From the NCBI RefSeq assembly GCF_004210375.1, contig NC_134834.1:95980170-96044169 (forward strand): a stretch of 64,000 bases of DNA. Direction: 5' to 3'. A model generated the notes under the pieces. The model had not been told where the DNA came from, ran no database searches, and saw nothing but the letters and a program-made list of their open reading frames with translations. Of this stretch, positions 45,992-57,720 are shown piece after piece; within the stretch, counting starts at the first letter, position 1; each line of letters opens with the position of its first letter. Both the position numbers and the translations under genes were made by a program. The DNA comes from Tachypleus tridentatus (Eukaryota > Arthropoda > Merostomata > Xiphosura > Limulidae).

Positions 45992-46935
45992 AGTAGCCCA
46001 AGATTTGGTAATGGGTACTATTGCTTAGAGTAGCTCAAGATTTGGTAATGGGTACTATTGTCTAGAGTAGCCCAAAAGTTGGTAACGGACACTATTGACT
46101 TGAGTAGTCGAAGAGCTAGTAATGAATACTGTTGACTGGAGTAGCCCAAGAGTTGGTAATGAATACTGTTGATTAGGATAGCTCAAGAGATTGTAATGAA
46201 TACTGTTGATTAAAATAACACAAGAGATTGTAATGAATACTGTTGATTAGGATAGCTCAAGAGATTGTAATGAATACTGTTGATTAGGATAGCTCAAGAG
46301 ATTGTAATGAATACTGTTGATTAGGATAGCTCAAGATATTGTAATGAATACTGTTGATTAGGATAGCTCAAGATATTGTAATGAATACTGTTGATTAGGA
46401 TAGCTCAAGAGATTGTAATGAATACTGTTGATTAGGATAGCTCAAGATATTCTAATGAATTTTGTTGATTAGGATAGCTCAAGATATTGTAATGAATACT
46501 GTTGATTAGGATAGCTCAAGAGGTTGTAATGAATACTGTTGATTAGGATAGCTCAAGAGATTGTAATGAATACTGTTGATTAGGATAGCTCAAGAGATTG
46601 TAAGGAATATTGTTGATTAGGATAGCTCAAGAGTTTGTAATGAATACTGTTGATTAGGATAGCTCAAGATATTGTAATGAATACTGTTGATTAGGATAGC
46701 TCAAGATATTGTAATGAATACTGTTGATTAGGATAGCTCAAGAGATTGTAATGAATACTGTTGATTAGGATAGCTCAAGAGATTGTAATGAATACTGTTG
46801 ATTAGGATAGCTCAAGAGATTGCAATGAATACTGTTGACTAGAGTAACCCAAGATCTGGTACTTAATACTGTTGACTAGAGTAACTTAAGGGTTGGTAAT
46901 GAATTCTGTTGACTATCAGTTCAAAAGCTGGTACT
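45992..46935. repeat. minisatellite, about 25 units of 37 bp, resembling part of the SINE body
   Basis: The typical unit is GATAGCTCAAGAGATTGTAA followed by TGAATACTGTTGATTAG. Edge units read AGTAGCCCAAGAGTTGG followed by TAATGAATACTGTTGACT. The family-A SINE contains AGTAGCCCAAGAGTTGG followed by CGGTGGGTGGTGATGACTAG, also 37 bases. Edge units are closer to the SINE than central ones. Confidence 0.92.
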
Positions 46936-47202
46936 CTAACGCAGAGTAATCCAAAACAAACGTCTGCCTCAGTAGAGTTGTAATTCTTCCAACAATATAT
47001 TTTGTACCCTGCTTTTAATCTTTTATCTGTTGTGTCCACCCCTTATTGTTGTTAAATTTATTATCATATTTTCAAGATAAAAGAGACACTTTTGTGTTAT
47101 TGTGTAAGTACGTTTAAACACACAGTTCTATCAGAATAACGAAAGAGTATGGGAGAGTATTTATAGTACTAAAATCAAAGAAAACTTATTATAATTTGCT
47201 AG

Positions 47203-47316
47203 TTTGTTATTAAACACACAGCTACACAATAGACTATCAGTACTCTCGCCACCATGGTATCGCAACCCGAATTTTAGCGTTGGAAGCAAAAAGACTTACC
47301 ATATAGGTACTAGGAG
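47203..47316 (-). mobile_element. family-B SINE, diverged
   Basis: Inverted copy with TTATTAAACACACAGCTACA tail, ACTATCAGTACTCTCGCC and a degraded tRNA head. Confidence 0.5.
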
Positions 47317-47749
47317 GCCACTGATTATGAATTCATGAGGTCAAAAACCACCATAAATTATTTTTAATAACTAGAGGTCATTGAAACATTAAACATTTTT
47401 ATTTCGCTATCATTATTTATTTATTCAAGATAAACTGCTTTTCTGTTTGATTTTATATATATATATATATTTGACACTGAAGAGTAAGTTGCTTGTGACG
47501 CTAGAAGACCGGTTTAATAAGGTACATTATGGAGGGAAGAAACGAGCGCAGACTTGTTATACATTTCCAACTTGATGTAAAACCTTCAACTGTAATTTAG
47601 ATATACATTCATGCAGTATATATATGTATGTATATAAATCTGAGTAAAATATTTACTCTAACGTTAAATAAGATCATCTTAAATTAAAAGAGAGTTTTAA
47701 ATGTTTTATTAACCTTGACATATATTAAGTATCTAACGTATTTCAATTA

Positions 47750-48730
47750 CACTGGGGAACACTTTTTCAGTAACTTTGAGTTGCATTGGATATTTTAACT
47801 GATTCTGAAGGAGATTTAGGCGCTGATTTCAAATCTGAAATTAGTTTTTCTCTACAAGCTCTAGTTTGTATGCAATTTGAGGTTAATGAAATTGTACAAA
47901 TGTGAACTTGCGTAAACCATGTATAAGCATTTTCACGTCCATATATATGGACAGCTTCTAATATTTTGATCAATCTTCTTTTGTTTCAGATCAAACATGG
48001 CTTCCAAAAATAGATATCATTGCAGAAACAAGCCTGATGCCTTCTGCTACATATGTGGATGCTACACACTCAATCGTCAGAGACGTAACATATTCTCGTT
48101 CGTCAAGCGTGCCTACAAGGCATATTTTGAAGTTCATCTTGGTGATCAAGACAAGCAATGGGCTCCTCATGTTGTGTGCCATAATTGTGAGGAAATGCTT
48201 CGAGACTGGACCAAAGGAAAACGCAGTGGTCTGCCTTTTGGTGTTTCAATGATTTGGCGCGAACCCACCAACCATGTAACTGACTGTTATTTCTGCATGG
48301 TAAACACAACGGGTGTTGGGAAGAAAAACCGACATAAAATTACGTATCCGAACATTCCCTCAGCTATTCGGCCTGCTCCGCACTCTGAAGAACTTTCTGT
48401 TCCAGTTTTCAAAGGCTTACCTTCATTGGACGATAAAGACATTGGACATGATACAAGCGAACAAGACAATTGTGACAGTGAATTGTCAGAAAAGTGTACA
48501 CAATCGGAGAACTGTTCTTCAGACACTGAACCTTTCCCCGTCCCCAAGCCTCTTCCTCAGGCTGAACTGAATGATTTAGTGCGGGATTTAGGTCTTTCAA
48601 ATAAAAATGTCAAATTGCATAAAATCTGTAGCTTGCAGACAAAAACTGACTTCAGATTTGAAATCAACACACTCAAATTGACTATAGAAAGGTCTTTTTT
48701 TAAATGCAACAAAATGAGTGTTCCCCAGTG
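47750..48730 (+). mobile_element. DNA transposon with CACTG termini, 981 bp, TTA target duplication
   Basis: It starts CACTGGGGAACAC at 47750 and ends GTGTTCCCCAGTG at 48730. TTA flanks both sides (47747-47749 and 48731-48733). The inverted repeats extend imperfectly for about 125 bases (GATTTCAAATCTGAA and ATGCAATTTGA shared in opposite orientation). CACTG ends with a 3-bp duplication suggest an EnSpm/CACTA-like element; this assignment is tentative. At 981 bp, with only a truncated ORF, it is non-autonomous. Confidence 0.82.
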
Positions 48731-48833
48731 TTATCAATCCCTGTATGTCGTCCACGTTAGTCTTAAGGTTTGTCTAACTATATGTAATTTAGAAAGCAAA
48801 TTTTTATATAGCAAGTCTAGGAGTTTTCGATAA
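47997..48833 (+). CDS. cysteine-rich ORF inside the CACTG transposon, C-terminally truncated
   Basis: A 278-codon ORF, the longest in the window. It opens six bases after a good splice acceptor (TTTTGTTTCAG). The N-terminus (MASKNRYHCRNKP) carries CxxC pairs at residues 17-20, 61-64 and 97-100, with the features of a zinc-binding domain, followed by a Ser/Glu/Asp-rich linker ending PQAELNDLVRDLGLS near residue 200. I recall this N-terminus from many uncharacterised arthropod proteins of likely transposon origin whose homology continues well beyond this point. Here, after about residue 202, the frame runs into the element's own right inverted repeat, and it stops 103 bases outside the element. 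It is therefore an N-terminal fragment with an artificial tail. Function unknown; possibly part of the parent transposon's coding region. Confidence 0.6.
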   Translation: MASKNRYHCRNKPDAFCYICGCYTLNRQRRNIFSFVKRAYKAYFEVHLGDQDKQWAPHVVCHNCEEMLRDWTKGKRSGLPFGVSMIWREPTNHVTDCYFCMVNTTGVGKKNRHKITYPNIPSAIRPAPHSEELSVPVFKGLPSLDDKDIGHDTSEQDNCDSELSEKCTQSENCSSDTEPFPVPKPLPQAELNDLVRDLGLSNKNVKLHKICSLQTKTDFRFEINTLKLTIERSFFKCNKMSVPQCYQSLYVVHVSLKVCLTICNLESKFLYSKSRSFR

Positions 48834-49116
48834 ACATTTACGTTTTTTAACATATTTTATTTAATTGATAAGTGAGAGAGAATAAAGAAAACACAAATCA
48901 AGTATTTTGTGCACACAAAATCTAGTTATATGTTATTTCTTATGTCGCTTGCGCTCAAGAATATAGGCTGTCTCGCCTTTTAAACAAGGATACCCACAGA
49001 GTAATTTGCCAGGTATACAAATATCAACAGAGACAGATAGCACAAAGGTAGGTTAGTAATGTTTAAATATGTGCAAGATGACAAAACATTGTGAGTTGCG
49101 TGAAATTAACAAACGA

Positions 49117-49398
49117 TTTTATTTGTTTGTTTGTTTGGGAATTTCGCACAAAGCTACTCGAGGGCTATCTGTGCTAGCCGTCCCTAATTTAGCAGTGTAA
49201 GACTAGAGGGAAGGCAGCTAGTCATCACCACCCACCGCCAACTCTTGGGCTACTTTTTTACCAACGAATAGTAGGATTGACCGTCACATTATACACCCCC
49301 ACGGCTGGGAGGGCGAGCATGTTTAGCGCGACGCGGGCGCGAACCCGCGACCCTCGGATTACGAGTCGCACGCCTTACGCGCTAGGCCATGCCGAGCC
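49117..49398 (-). mobile_element. family-A SINE with target duplication
   Basis: TTAACAAACGA at 49106-49116 and 49399-49409 flanks a complete inverted copy with an intact GGGCGCGAACCCGC box. Confidence 0.9.
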
Positions 49399-50229
49399 TT
49401 AACAAACGAAAAATATAGCATGTAGAATTGTGCAAAACCGATATGAACAATAGATTATATTATTCACCAGCCAGAAACCCTTAGCACTTGACAAGTACGA
49501 CATCTCTATAAAGTTCTAAGTTTCTGTAAGAGCTAATAATATTTTTAATAAGATTCTCTGTAATTTTAATTTATTTAATGTGTGCATATTTGAAGGGGAA
49601 CTATTAATAAAGCTTATTCTATAATTCGAATAATTTTTATAAAGTATGTGACACACATAACGTGTATCAAAATAAATAATACTCATCATTATTTGTCTTT
49701 GTATAGAACTCATTATGTAACAGAATCTGATAATTTGTTGCACAATTTTTACAGAGAAGAAGTCACAGAATAAAGTTCCAGATGATGATCATCTGTAGAT
49801 ATTTTGACAAGGGGCTAAATAATTATATTTTTCATTAGTTATATCTCGCGTGAAGAATTGTTGGGTTGTACATTCTGAGCTATTTATTCATGTGCTTACG
49901 ATTATATTATTATTACACATGTATTCTAGTTGTAAAAATATGATATTTCTAATTGATTAAGATGCATAATGTCTCTGGAATATTATATGTGGACTGTAGA
50001 GTTGTTTAGACTACTGAGATATCTTGATATTAAGGTTTATAGTATCTGTTTGTTTGTTTTTTCAGGCTGTGCGACGTCTTCAATGTTTTTAAATGCATTA
50101 GACGTCTCTAGCTGTTTACTTTATGTCCTACTTGTTACATGAAATATATATAGTTTAGTTTTTAGATTATGAGTTTAAGACGGGGGATATTTAAATTGTA
50201 TACAACGTCTGTATTTGATTAGATTATGC

Positions 50230-53094
50230 CAGTGGTGGGGAACCTATGACACGAGAAAACATTTTTCTAGCACGAGGCAGCATTGCTGCCTCTTGATTCG
50301 TTAAGGCCTAACGCTAACCCATAATAAATAAATATATATAATGATTATCATTATTGCCAAATGCAGCAGCGAATGATTTTTTTTCCAACCCGGGAGCAGT
50401 GAGAAATATTCACAGGTGACGTCTGACGCTCTCTTGGCACCAAATTTGCGATTGCTGGAACACGTGACTTCGGATAAAACATTTTGAATTCCTCGCACAT
50501 CTAGTGTACGCATCAGTATTTGAGTAAAAATAGAAGTAAACTGTTGGTATTGGCTTCATTCTACTTATATTTTACTTCTGTTGTTTGTTAGTGAATACTG
50601 TATATTTAGTGATAATAACAGTAAATATGCATTTATTTGTTCACAGTAAATATATGAATTATATTGTTAAATTATATTATTCAGCGTAGCATGCGTATAT
50701 CTTTTATCAGTTAGTTAATTATAGATTTATTTCTATAACAATGATATAATTTTTTTTGTACTTGCTGTTATGTTACCGTACGTTAAATTATTGTATTTAA
50801 GTTAATTGGCGAGATATTTTTAAACTCTATTTACCCTTTTCAGCTTGTCAGAATGTCAACTCAACCAGCAAAGAAAAAAAACATACAAATGGAAGAAGCA
50901 GCAACAGATATTTTCTAGAATCATGGACTGAAAGGCTTAGCATGATAAAAAATGGTAATAAAGCATTATGTATCTTGTGTTCTGAAATAGTGGTGTGCAG
51001 GACTTCCTCTGTAAAGTGGCATTATGAAACTGTTCATAAACGACTTTGTAATAAGAATGAACAAGAATAAAAAAGAACACATTTCTCGAGAAGTCAGCAA
51101 CAACAACATGCAGTCAAATGTTTTGATGAAACTTGTTTCAGGTAGTTCTATCTTAGTTGCTGCTAGTTTTGAGATTTTAAAGATTATCGCTCAACTTGGA
51201 AAACTACTTAGTGATGAGGAGTATATTAAAGAATCATGGCTGGAATGTGCTCCTTTCCTTTATGATGGTTTTCCAGAAAAGGAAAAAAATTATTTAGTGC
51301 ATTAAGGAACTGCCAGTCAGTAGAAACACAGTAAAAGATAGAACATTAAAGATGGAAACAAACATATCAGAACAGCTAACAAAAGATATTGGATCATGTA
51401 AATTCATTTTCTTTTGCATTGAGGAGAACACTGATGTTACATCATCAGCTAGGCTAGCCATTATTGTTCGACTTTGTAGGGGTGGTGAAATCTGCGAAGA
51501 ACCGGTTAACTTGGTAACGTTGCCTGAACATACCTGAAATATGTAAGGCAATAGTAAACGAATTATCCAATCAACAGGCTAATCTTTCAAAAATAGTTTC
51601 TGTGACAACTGATGGTGCATCCAACAAGACTGGCAAACAAACAGGTTTTGTAAATCTGTTTGCAAAAATATGTTGGACATCCACTGATAGGTTTTTATTG
51701 TATTATACATGAGAAGGCTTTGTGTGTAAAAGATGGTCCTAAGAATTTTGAAAAAGTGATAGAAATTGTAACCAAGGTAGTTAATGTTATTTATGCATAT
51801 GCTTTGAAAAAAAAAGAATTTCATAATTTATTGAGAGACAAATTCATCGTATACAGGACTGTTTATGTACGACAATATTCATTGGCTAAGAAGAGGTTCT
51901 GTCCTTAAACAATTTGTTGAGTGTTTGGATGAAATTCTTCTGTTCTTCACAAATGGAAAAAAGTTCCTTCTCAAGAATTATCTGATGTCGTGTGGATTTG
52001 AAGATCAATATTTTTTACAAATATCTCCTCACATTTAAATGACTTAAACACCAAATTGCAGGGATCTGGTAAGCATTTGATATTATGTTTGATAACAAAC
52101 AATTACAAAATCAAACTGAAAATGTTTAAATGTGATGTTTACAACGGCACTTTTAAATATTTCCCAAGCCTCAAAAAAACATGACAGATCTTGAAATTCC
52201 TGAGAAAATGTACATTTGAAGCTTACAAATTCAATTTTCAAACATCATTAATTCAACTATTGAACAAGTTTCTTAATAAGACTTAATAAGATCAGGTTGT
52301 ATGAAGAAACTATAAAAGTTATAAAATATGCAGACAGTGTAACGTTAGACAAACTGAATCTGAAAATGTTGCAGTGGGCTGAATTGGATAATTTTGAGAT
52401 GCAACTGATTCATTTACAAAGCAGCTCAAATTGGAAGAAAAAACTTTGCCGACTTAACAACTGAGCTATAAAATATTGAAAGAGATTGGTTAATGACTAG
52501 AATAACACAGAAAACTGCAGAAAATGAGATTTGAAACTCTGGAATTCTATTCCTGAAACTTTTGATTGTCTGAAAAATGACGTACTTATACGAGTCATTA
52601 TTTTCAGTAATTAACTATGGAAAGTGTTTTTAAAAAATATAAACTTTCTGATGAAACTACTGTTGCATGCACCAAATACAAGCCTGATATAAAATATATG
52701 TCATTGTTGGTGCAGCAGGAAAAGTCTCACTAAGGGTTAAATATGCTTATTTTTCTTTGTATTATTTTTATGTTACATAATAAGAACCAAAGCTTACCAT
52801 TTCATAGAATGCTCTCTGTTAATAGTAAAACAATGAATAAACGTAAATAAACAAGATAATTCCTTTTACATTAAAAAAATCCATTATTATTGTTAATAAT
52901 TCACTAATTGTATTTCTCGTGAATTAATATGGTTATTAATAACATGTAACGCCTAAAGCTGTTTCGTTTAAAATAATTCATAATAATAATAAATTACAAT
53001 CCGCTGCTAAAAATTACCAAGAGCACGCGAGAGAATTGTTTAGACGATTATCCCCGATTTGGGCACACACTCTCTTACAGGTTCGCCATCCCTG
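50230..53094 (+). mobile_element. near-complete hAT transposon, 2865 bp
   Basis: Terminal inverted repeats: the left starts CAGTGGTGGGGAACCT at 50230 and the right ends AGGTTCGCCATCCCTG at 53094. The flanking 8-bp target duplication differs at one base (GATTATGC at 50222-50229, GGTTATGC at 53095-53102). Eight-base duplications and CAG...CTG ends are the hallmark of hAT elements. The interior carries a decayed transposase in the same orientation. Confidence 0.9.
50853..52733 (+). pseudogene. hAT transposase pseudogene (BED zinc finger, GTF2IRD2/ZBED-like)
   Basis: An ATG at 50853 follows an acceptor-like TTTTCAG. The product begins MSTQPAKKK. It is soon followed by a BED-type finger (CILCSEIV, then WHYETVHK at about 50968-51044). 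Further pieces match hAT transposases of the type domesticated in vertebrate GTF2IRD2: SNVLMKLVSGSSILVAASFE (51024-51305), EENTDVTSSARLAIIVRLC (51352-51537; the DESTD-like catalytic region with one Asp replaced by Asn), and IHEKALCVK (51660-51908; the HCIIHQEALC-like motif). Many stops and frameshifts separate the pieces; the last recognisable one ends at 52733. Inactive. Confidence 0.85.
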
Positions 53095-53102
53095 GGTTAT
53101 GC

Positions 53103-54055
53103 GATGTGCCTAGTTGTGTGGATTACATATATTTCCATTTAGTTTACGTGACGTATTTGGGCGATGTGGTGCTTCCAGTTTCCAGTCGCGGTGTAGCGAC
53201 TCATAAAACTGCTCTGAACTTGTTTTGATTCTGTTCTTCAACTACAAAGTTTAAACTTATAGCTCCGTCATCTCTCGACCGATTTGAGATCTGTTTACAG
53301 TTACGGACTCACGATTTATTTGTTTGACTACATCTAAAACCTCATAGTTGGATTTTCATTAATGCTGCCTAGAATAATTACAATTTGAGGATAGGCTGAA
53401 AAAAATCCTGGTGAGTAATGAAATCGAATCTGGTATATTTGCACCCCAACCTTGGTGTTACTAGAGCACAAAATATATAACTAATAAAAAGGGGAAAAAA
53501 AGGCCCTCACAGATTAATTCACTGTAATCTTGAATAAAAAATTTCAGTTGCCGCGGCTATTGAGGATTGCTTTCCTTATTGTTTAACAATATCTCTAGTT
53601 ATTTGTATTACGTTATATTTCGATTACGGTGTTTCTCTGGTTCTTTAAGCTATCATTTCGTTAGAAAACAGTTGTAAGTAAAACTGGATTTACAGCATGT
53701 TTTCATTTAATTAGAATAGCTATTAATATTTTCACTAGCGTTTTATGTGTGTGTGTTTATATGTATACTTTTTTTCTGAATAGGAGATTTCTATCGCAAA
53801 TTTACAGCTGAATATTAGAAACAACACAAAACTGAAAACGTAAAACAGTTTCAGCTTAGCAAAGAAAGCAGTTCAGTTTAAGTATTAAAACTGAAACTAT
53901 TAAACTCTTGTATTTTCTGAACAGAGAAAATGAATGGTTAAACAAAAGTTCCGAGTATATAATGAACTGTAGGGTTGTATTTCCTTGAAATAAAGTTTAC
54001 GATAACTGTGTACTTCCTCGAAAGGAAGAAAAGTTTACGATAACTGTGTTCTTTT
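53103..54055. other. no feature recognised
   Basis: Sequence to the right of the hAT element. Nothing coding or repetitive was identified apart from a short near-repeat of AAAGTTTACGATAACTGTGT at about 53992-54050. Confidence 0.5.
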
Positions 54056-54103
54056 CTCGAGAAGCGCAGATAATTTTGCGCAAAAATTCAAAACAAACAA
54101 ACC
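54056..54103 (+). mobile_element. family-A SINE tail fragment
   Basis: GAGAAGCGCAGATAATTTTG to ATTCAAAACAAACAAACC. Only the last 48 bases are present. Confidence 0.5.
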
Positions 54104-54402
54104 CCTTCGAGAGAACCTTGAATAGTTCCTGGTACAGGATTGCTCATACCAAGAACTCGTATATTAACAGAGCGGAAAATAAACTGTTTATTATTGCCTG
54201 TGATACTTTGTTTTCTTAACTGCAATACGTTAAGCTAATTTAAGAACTTGAAACAAAGAATATACTACATCAAATGTCGTAGTTTCTTAACAATGAACAG
54301 ATTGATAAATATCTGTATTGGTTTAAAACTATTCTTTGTAACTAATAGTTCTCAAAGCAAAAGCGATTAAAATTGTATTGTATAAAAGATATCACTACCC
54401 TA

Positions 54403-54625
54403 CAATGGTGAGGTGGTTAGGGCACTTGACTACCACTCTGAAGGTCACGGGTTCGAATCTCTGTCCCGCCAAACATATTCGCTTTTTCACCCCGGGGGTG
54501 TTATAACGTTACCCGCTAAAAGAGTATCCTAAGAATTGGAGGTGGTGAGCAGGCGTCTTTTAATGCTAAATCAGGGACGGCTAGCACAGATAGCCCTCAG
54601 GTAGTTTTGCTCGAAATTCTAAAAA
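54403..54625 (+). mobile_element. family-A SINE, internally deleted
   Basis: Head CCTACAATGGTGAGGTGGTT, box GGGTTCGAATCTC, shortened body and GAAATTCTAAAAACGAAC end. Confidence 0.78.
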
Positions 54626-54747
54626 CGAACAAAAGTTCCGCTAGACAATTACCTAACTTGTAAAAGGCTCAAGATACAGGTATAAGCCCTGAGATTCAAT
54701 ATTTTTACAGTTTGCTGATTTTTAAACACTATCAGATCATTAAAGTT

Positions 54748-54828
54748 GTTGTTGTTTTGAATTAAGTACAAAGCTACACAATGGGCTATCTGTGCTCTGC
54801 TCACCACGAGTATCGAAACCCGGTTTTA
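54748..54828 (-). mobile_element. family-B SINE, head-truncated
   Basis: TTGAATTAAGTACAAAGCTA tail to TATCGAAACCCGGTTTTAGG. The head is absent. Confidence 0.55.
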
Positions 54829-55641
54829 GGTAATTAAAGTAAAAGATGAACCTTTATGGGTGAACCTCGAGGGAATTCAATCAGGTCATGTCTGTCATCG
54901 TTTTCATTCTGAGCGTATCGAAGCTAGCATATTATGTTGGTGGTTGGCTATGATGTTATAATGTAGTAATGATTGGTGGTCTTGCGAACAATGATCGTAT
55001 ATTGTTTTTTGTATAAAGGTGTCATTTTGTGAGGCATAGATGCAGTGAATGACAATTATCCTCCCATTGTTGATAGGCTCAATCACAAACAACTATTAGT
55101 TATACTAACTCATGTTAGAAGTTACCGACGTAGCAAAGCTGACGACAATGTTAGTTTTTTTGAATTTCTTAACAGATTGCGAGTCGAGTACCCTAAAAAC
55201 TAGGCCTAATTGAGAGTGTCATTCGTCATTAATTTCCTATTTAGTTGTGTATAATACAGACTTATTGTTGTCAATATATATTGGTATGTCAACTTGTTTA
55301 ACCTAAGAACGTTTATTTCGCTGTTGTTTTAGATATAATATCATCTGTTTGAGGTTCAATAAATGTAACGCGGTAATGAAGCTACCCCTTTGTTGTTGTT
55401 GTTTCTGTTGCTTCTGTCTATCGTTCTGTTGTGCAGGGTTTCATCAACAAGCTATATATCAGCATAAATACAGCAAACAAATATACGATGGAAACATTAC
55501 CACGTATTTTTATATTAATTCACTGACCTTGTATGTTACGTAAAGGCAAGTATTTACTTACCCGATTGTCGCTACTAGAAAGGTTGTGTCGGTATTATAC
55601 GCTAAGCAACCAAACACTTGTTTTTTCTTTCATTCGTTGAA

Positions 55642-55923
55642 GCCCCGGCATTGACCAGGTGGTTAAGGCACTCAACTCGTAATCTGACGGTCGCGGGTTC
55701 GAATCCCCGTCACACCAAACATGGTCGCCCTTTCAGCCGTGGGAGTGTTATTATATGACTCTCAATCCCACTATTCGTTGCCAAAATAGTAGCCCAGGTG
55801 ATGACGGTGGGTAGTGATGACTAGCTGACTTTCCTGTAGTCTTACATTACTAACTAAGGGACGGCTAACGCAGTTAGTCCTCGTGTATTTTTGCGCGAAA
55901 TTAAAAAAACAAACAAAACAAAA
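55642..55923 (+). mobile_element. family-A SINE with target duplication
   Basis: TCATTCGTTGAA (55630-55641) and TCATTCATTGAA (55924-55935) flank a full element with box GGGTTCGAATCCCC. Confidence 0.88.
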
Positions 55924-56596
55924 TCATTCATTGAAAACTGATTACAGATAACTGTTGATATAAGCATTTAAAGCTATAAGACACTCTTACTCAAAAGTGT
56001 TTCTACACTGTCTATCTCTTCATCTGTCTCTGAGTGGCTGACCTTCCATTTCTCTGATCGACCGTTTCTCTGTCTAACAGTATACAATCACTTCCATTTT
56101 TACATTTTCTTTCGTGTTATAATGTTATTTGTTAAAAGTTTGGCTATTAAAATTTACCATTAAATGTATTTTTAACTTCTTTATAATTTATTATGTACTC
56201 CCAAGTTATGATAGTTATCTAAATGAAAAAGTTACAGTGCACTTCAACGCCTTTTCTTCCTTATCTGTCAGCAGATGTGACCAATGTGATTTCGTTTAAC
56301 AATAATATTTCAGTTTCAGTAATTCGAGTGGTTTTACCTATTAAATCGTCTCTTGCTGGTATTTGTATGGTTATCGACTAGATCTTTTTCTAGTGTGTAC
56401 GTTGCAACGCTCAACTTCCTGATGTTATTTGTTTCGAAGTTTTTAAATGTTTCGTTTTCGTATTATCGTCATTTCCTTAAACTTAATTTACTCTAAAGGC
56501 TTACAACAGAGCTCGTGTTTTGTTGTATTAAATCCGTTTCTATGTTCTTCCTTTCCCGTACTAACCACCCGACAAATTTATAGGTCTATAATCTCC

Positions 56597-56706
56597 GGCC
56601 CGTCATGGCCAAACGTGTTAAGGCGTTCGACTCGTAATTCGAGGGTCGCGGGTTCGAAACCAGGTCGCATCAAAAATGCTCGCCCTCCCATTCGTTGGTA
56701 AAAGAC
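56597..56706 (+). mobile_element. family-A SINE, head and internal fragment
   Basis: Good head (GGCCCGTCATGGCCAAACGT, loop CTCGTAA). An internal deletion joins GCCCTCCCA to TTCGTTGGTAAAAGA, where the copy ends. Confidence 0.82.
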
Positions 56707-56814
56707 ACCTCATACAGAGCCTTGCCACTTCATAGTAAACAAAATATAATTTATGTTGCTGGTGGTTAGCTGTGTCTATTGTTCTTACGATCGCCAACCT
56801 TTTGCGTTTCGTAG

Positions 56815-57351
56815 CTACAACATCACACCTTTGTTATCGTCCCAGTGTCGACGTAGAACTTCCATATTTGCCGCTTTCACCTTAAAAGTGTAGAAGAGGT
56901 CGATATCCTGACAGCAGTGAGTGTTACATTGGAATTGACAAAAAACTTCTTCTACGAGCTTGTCAGTTTCCTCATTTAACATTACCTCTACATGATCGGA
57001 CACTTACATTCAGATGATTATCAAGCAATTACTTTCCTTTTGGCCATTCACCTGGGACAAATCAATTTAAATATGTAGCAAATGTAATATTGGTCACAGT
57101 GACTGTTTGTGACTTATTGCTTTCAATAATCCAGAGGATATCTTGTTTTATGAAGCTCCATACTTGAAATCTCCAATAGCCTTATGCAGAACGTTGTTGC
57201 TCCAAGAGATGATGAATGCCCAACCAAACTTTTTTTTATTGCCAATGATGACAAGTGCCTGTCCAGCATGGTTTTCAGATACGTGATGATGGGTCTTTTC
57301 TGCCTTCACTCTCTGCTCAATCTCAAATTTTTTTTCTAAACTGATTTTCAA
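56815..57351 (-). other. unrecognised minus-strand coding-like fragments
   Basis: Two open stretches, 57351-57148 (starting MKISLEKKFEIEQRVKAEKT) and 57003-56815 (EVMLNEETDKLVEEVFCQF, then FKVKAANMEVLRRHW), look compositionally like real protein rather than chance A/T ORFs. They lie in the same orientation, and the first follows an acceptor-like TTTCATTAG. I recognise no family. They could be remnants of one retrocopy or mobile-element gene, or exons of an unknown gene. Confidence 0.22.
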
Positions 57352-57540
57352 AGCTCCTAATGAAACTATTTATTTATTTCAAATAGGTAAATCTAAGATA
57401 TGGTGGTGACGAATTATCTCGATGATGGATACAAAGCACCAGTTTATCAATGGATGCCTCTTTTAAAGCTTCTTTTAAGCAATATCATACTTGGTTAATG
57501 CCTGTATAGTTGTTATTGAGTTGGAACTTTCTAAAGAGGA

Positions 57541-57720
57541 ACGTTATAATGTGACAGTCAAACCCAGTATTCGTTGATAAAAGAGTAGCCCAAGAGTTGG
57601 CGGTTGTTGGTGGTGACTAGCTGTCTTCCCTCTAGACTCATACTGCTAAACTAGGGACGGCGAGCGCAGATAGCCCTCGTGTAACTTTGGGCGAAATTAA
57701 AAAAAAATAAACAAACAAAA
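57541..57720 (+). mobile_element. family-A SINE, 5'-truncated
   Basis: Starts at ACGTTATAATGTGACAGTCA in the body and keeps the complete 3' half and a (CAAA)n tail. Confidence 0.82.

Noticed and set aside
48037-48600. overlapping ORFs on both strands inside the CACTG transposon ORF
   Set aside because: They are shorter, lack recognisable features and are shadows of 47997-48833.
51024-51908. several separate small genes
   Set aside because: These open stretches are consecutive fragments of one broken hAT transposase lying between defined terminal repeats.
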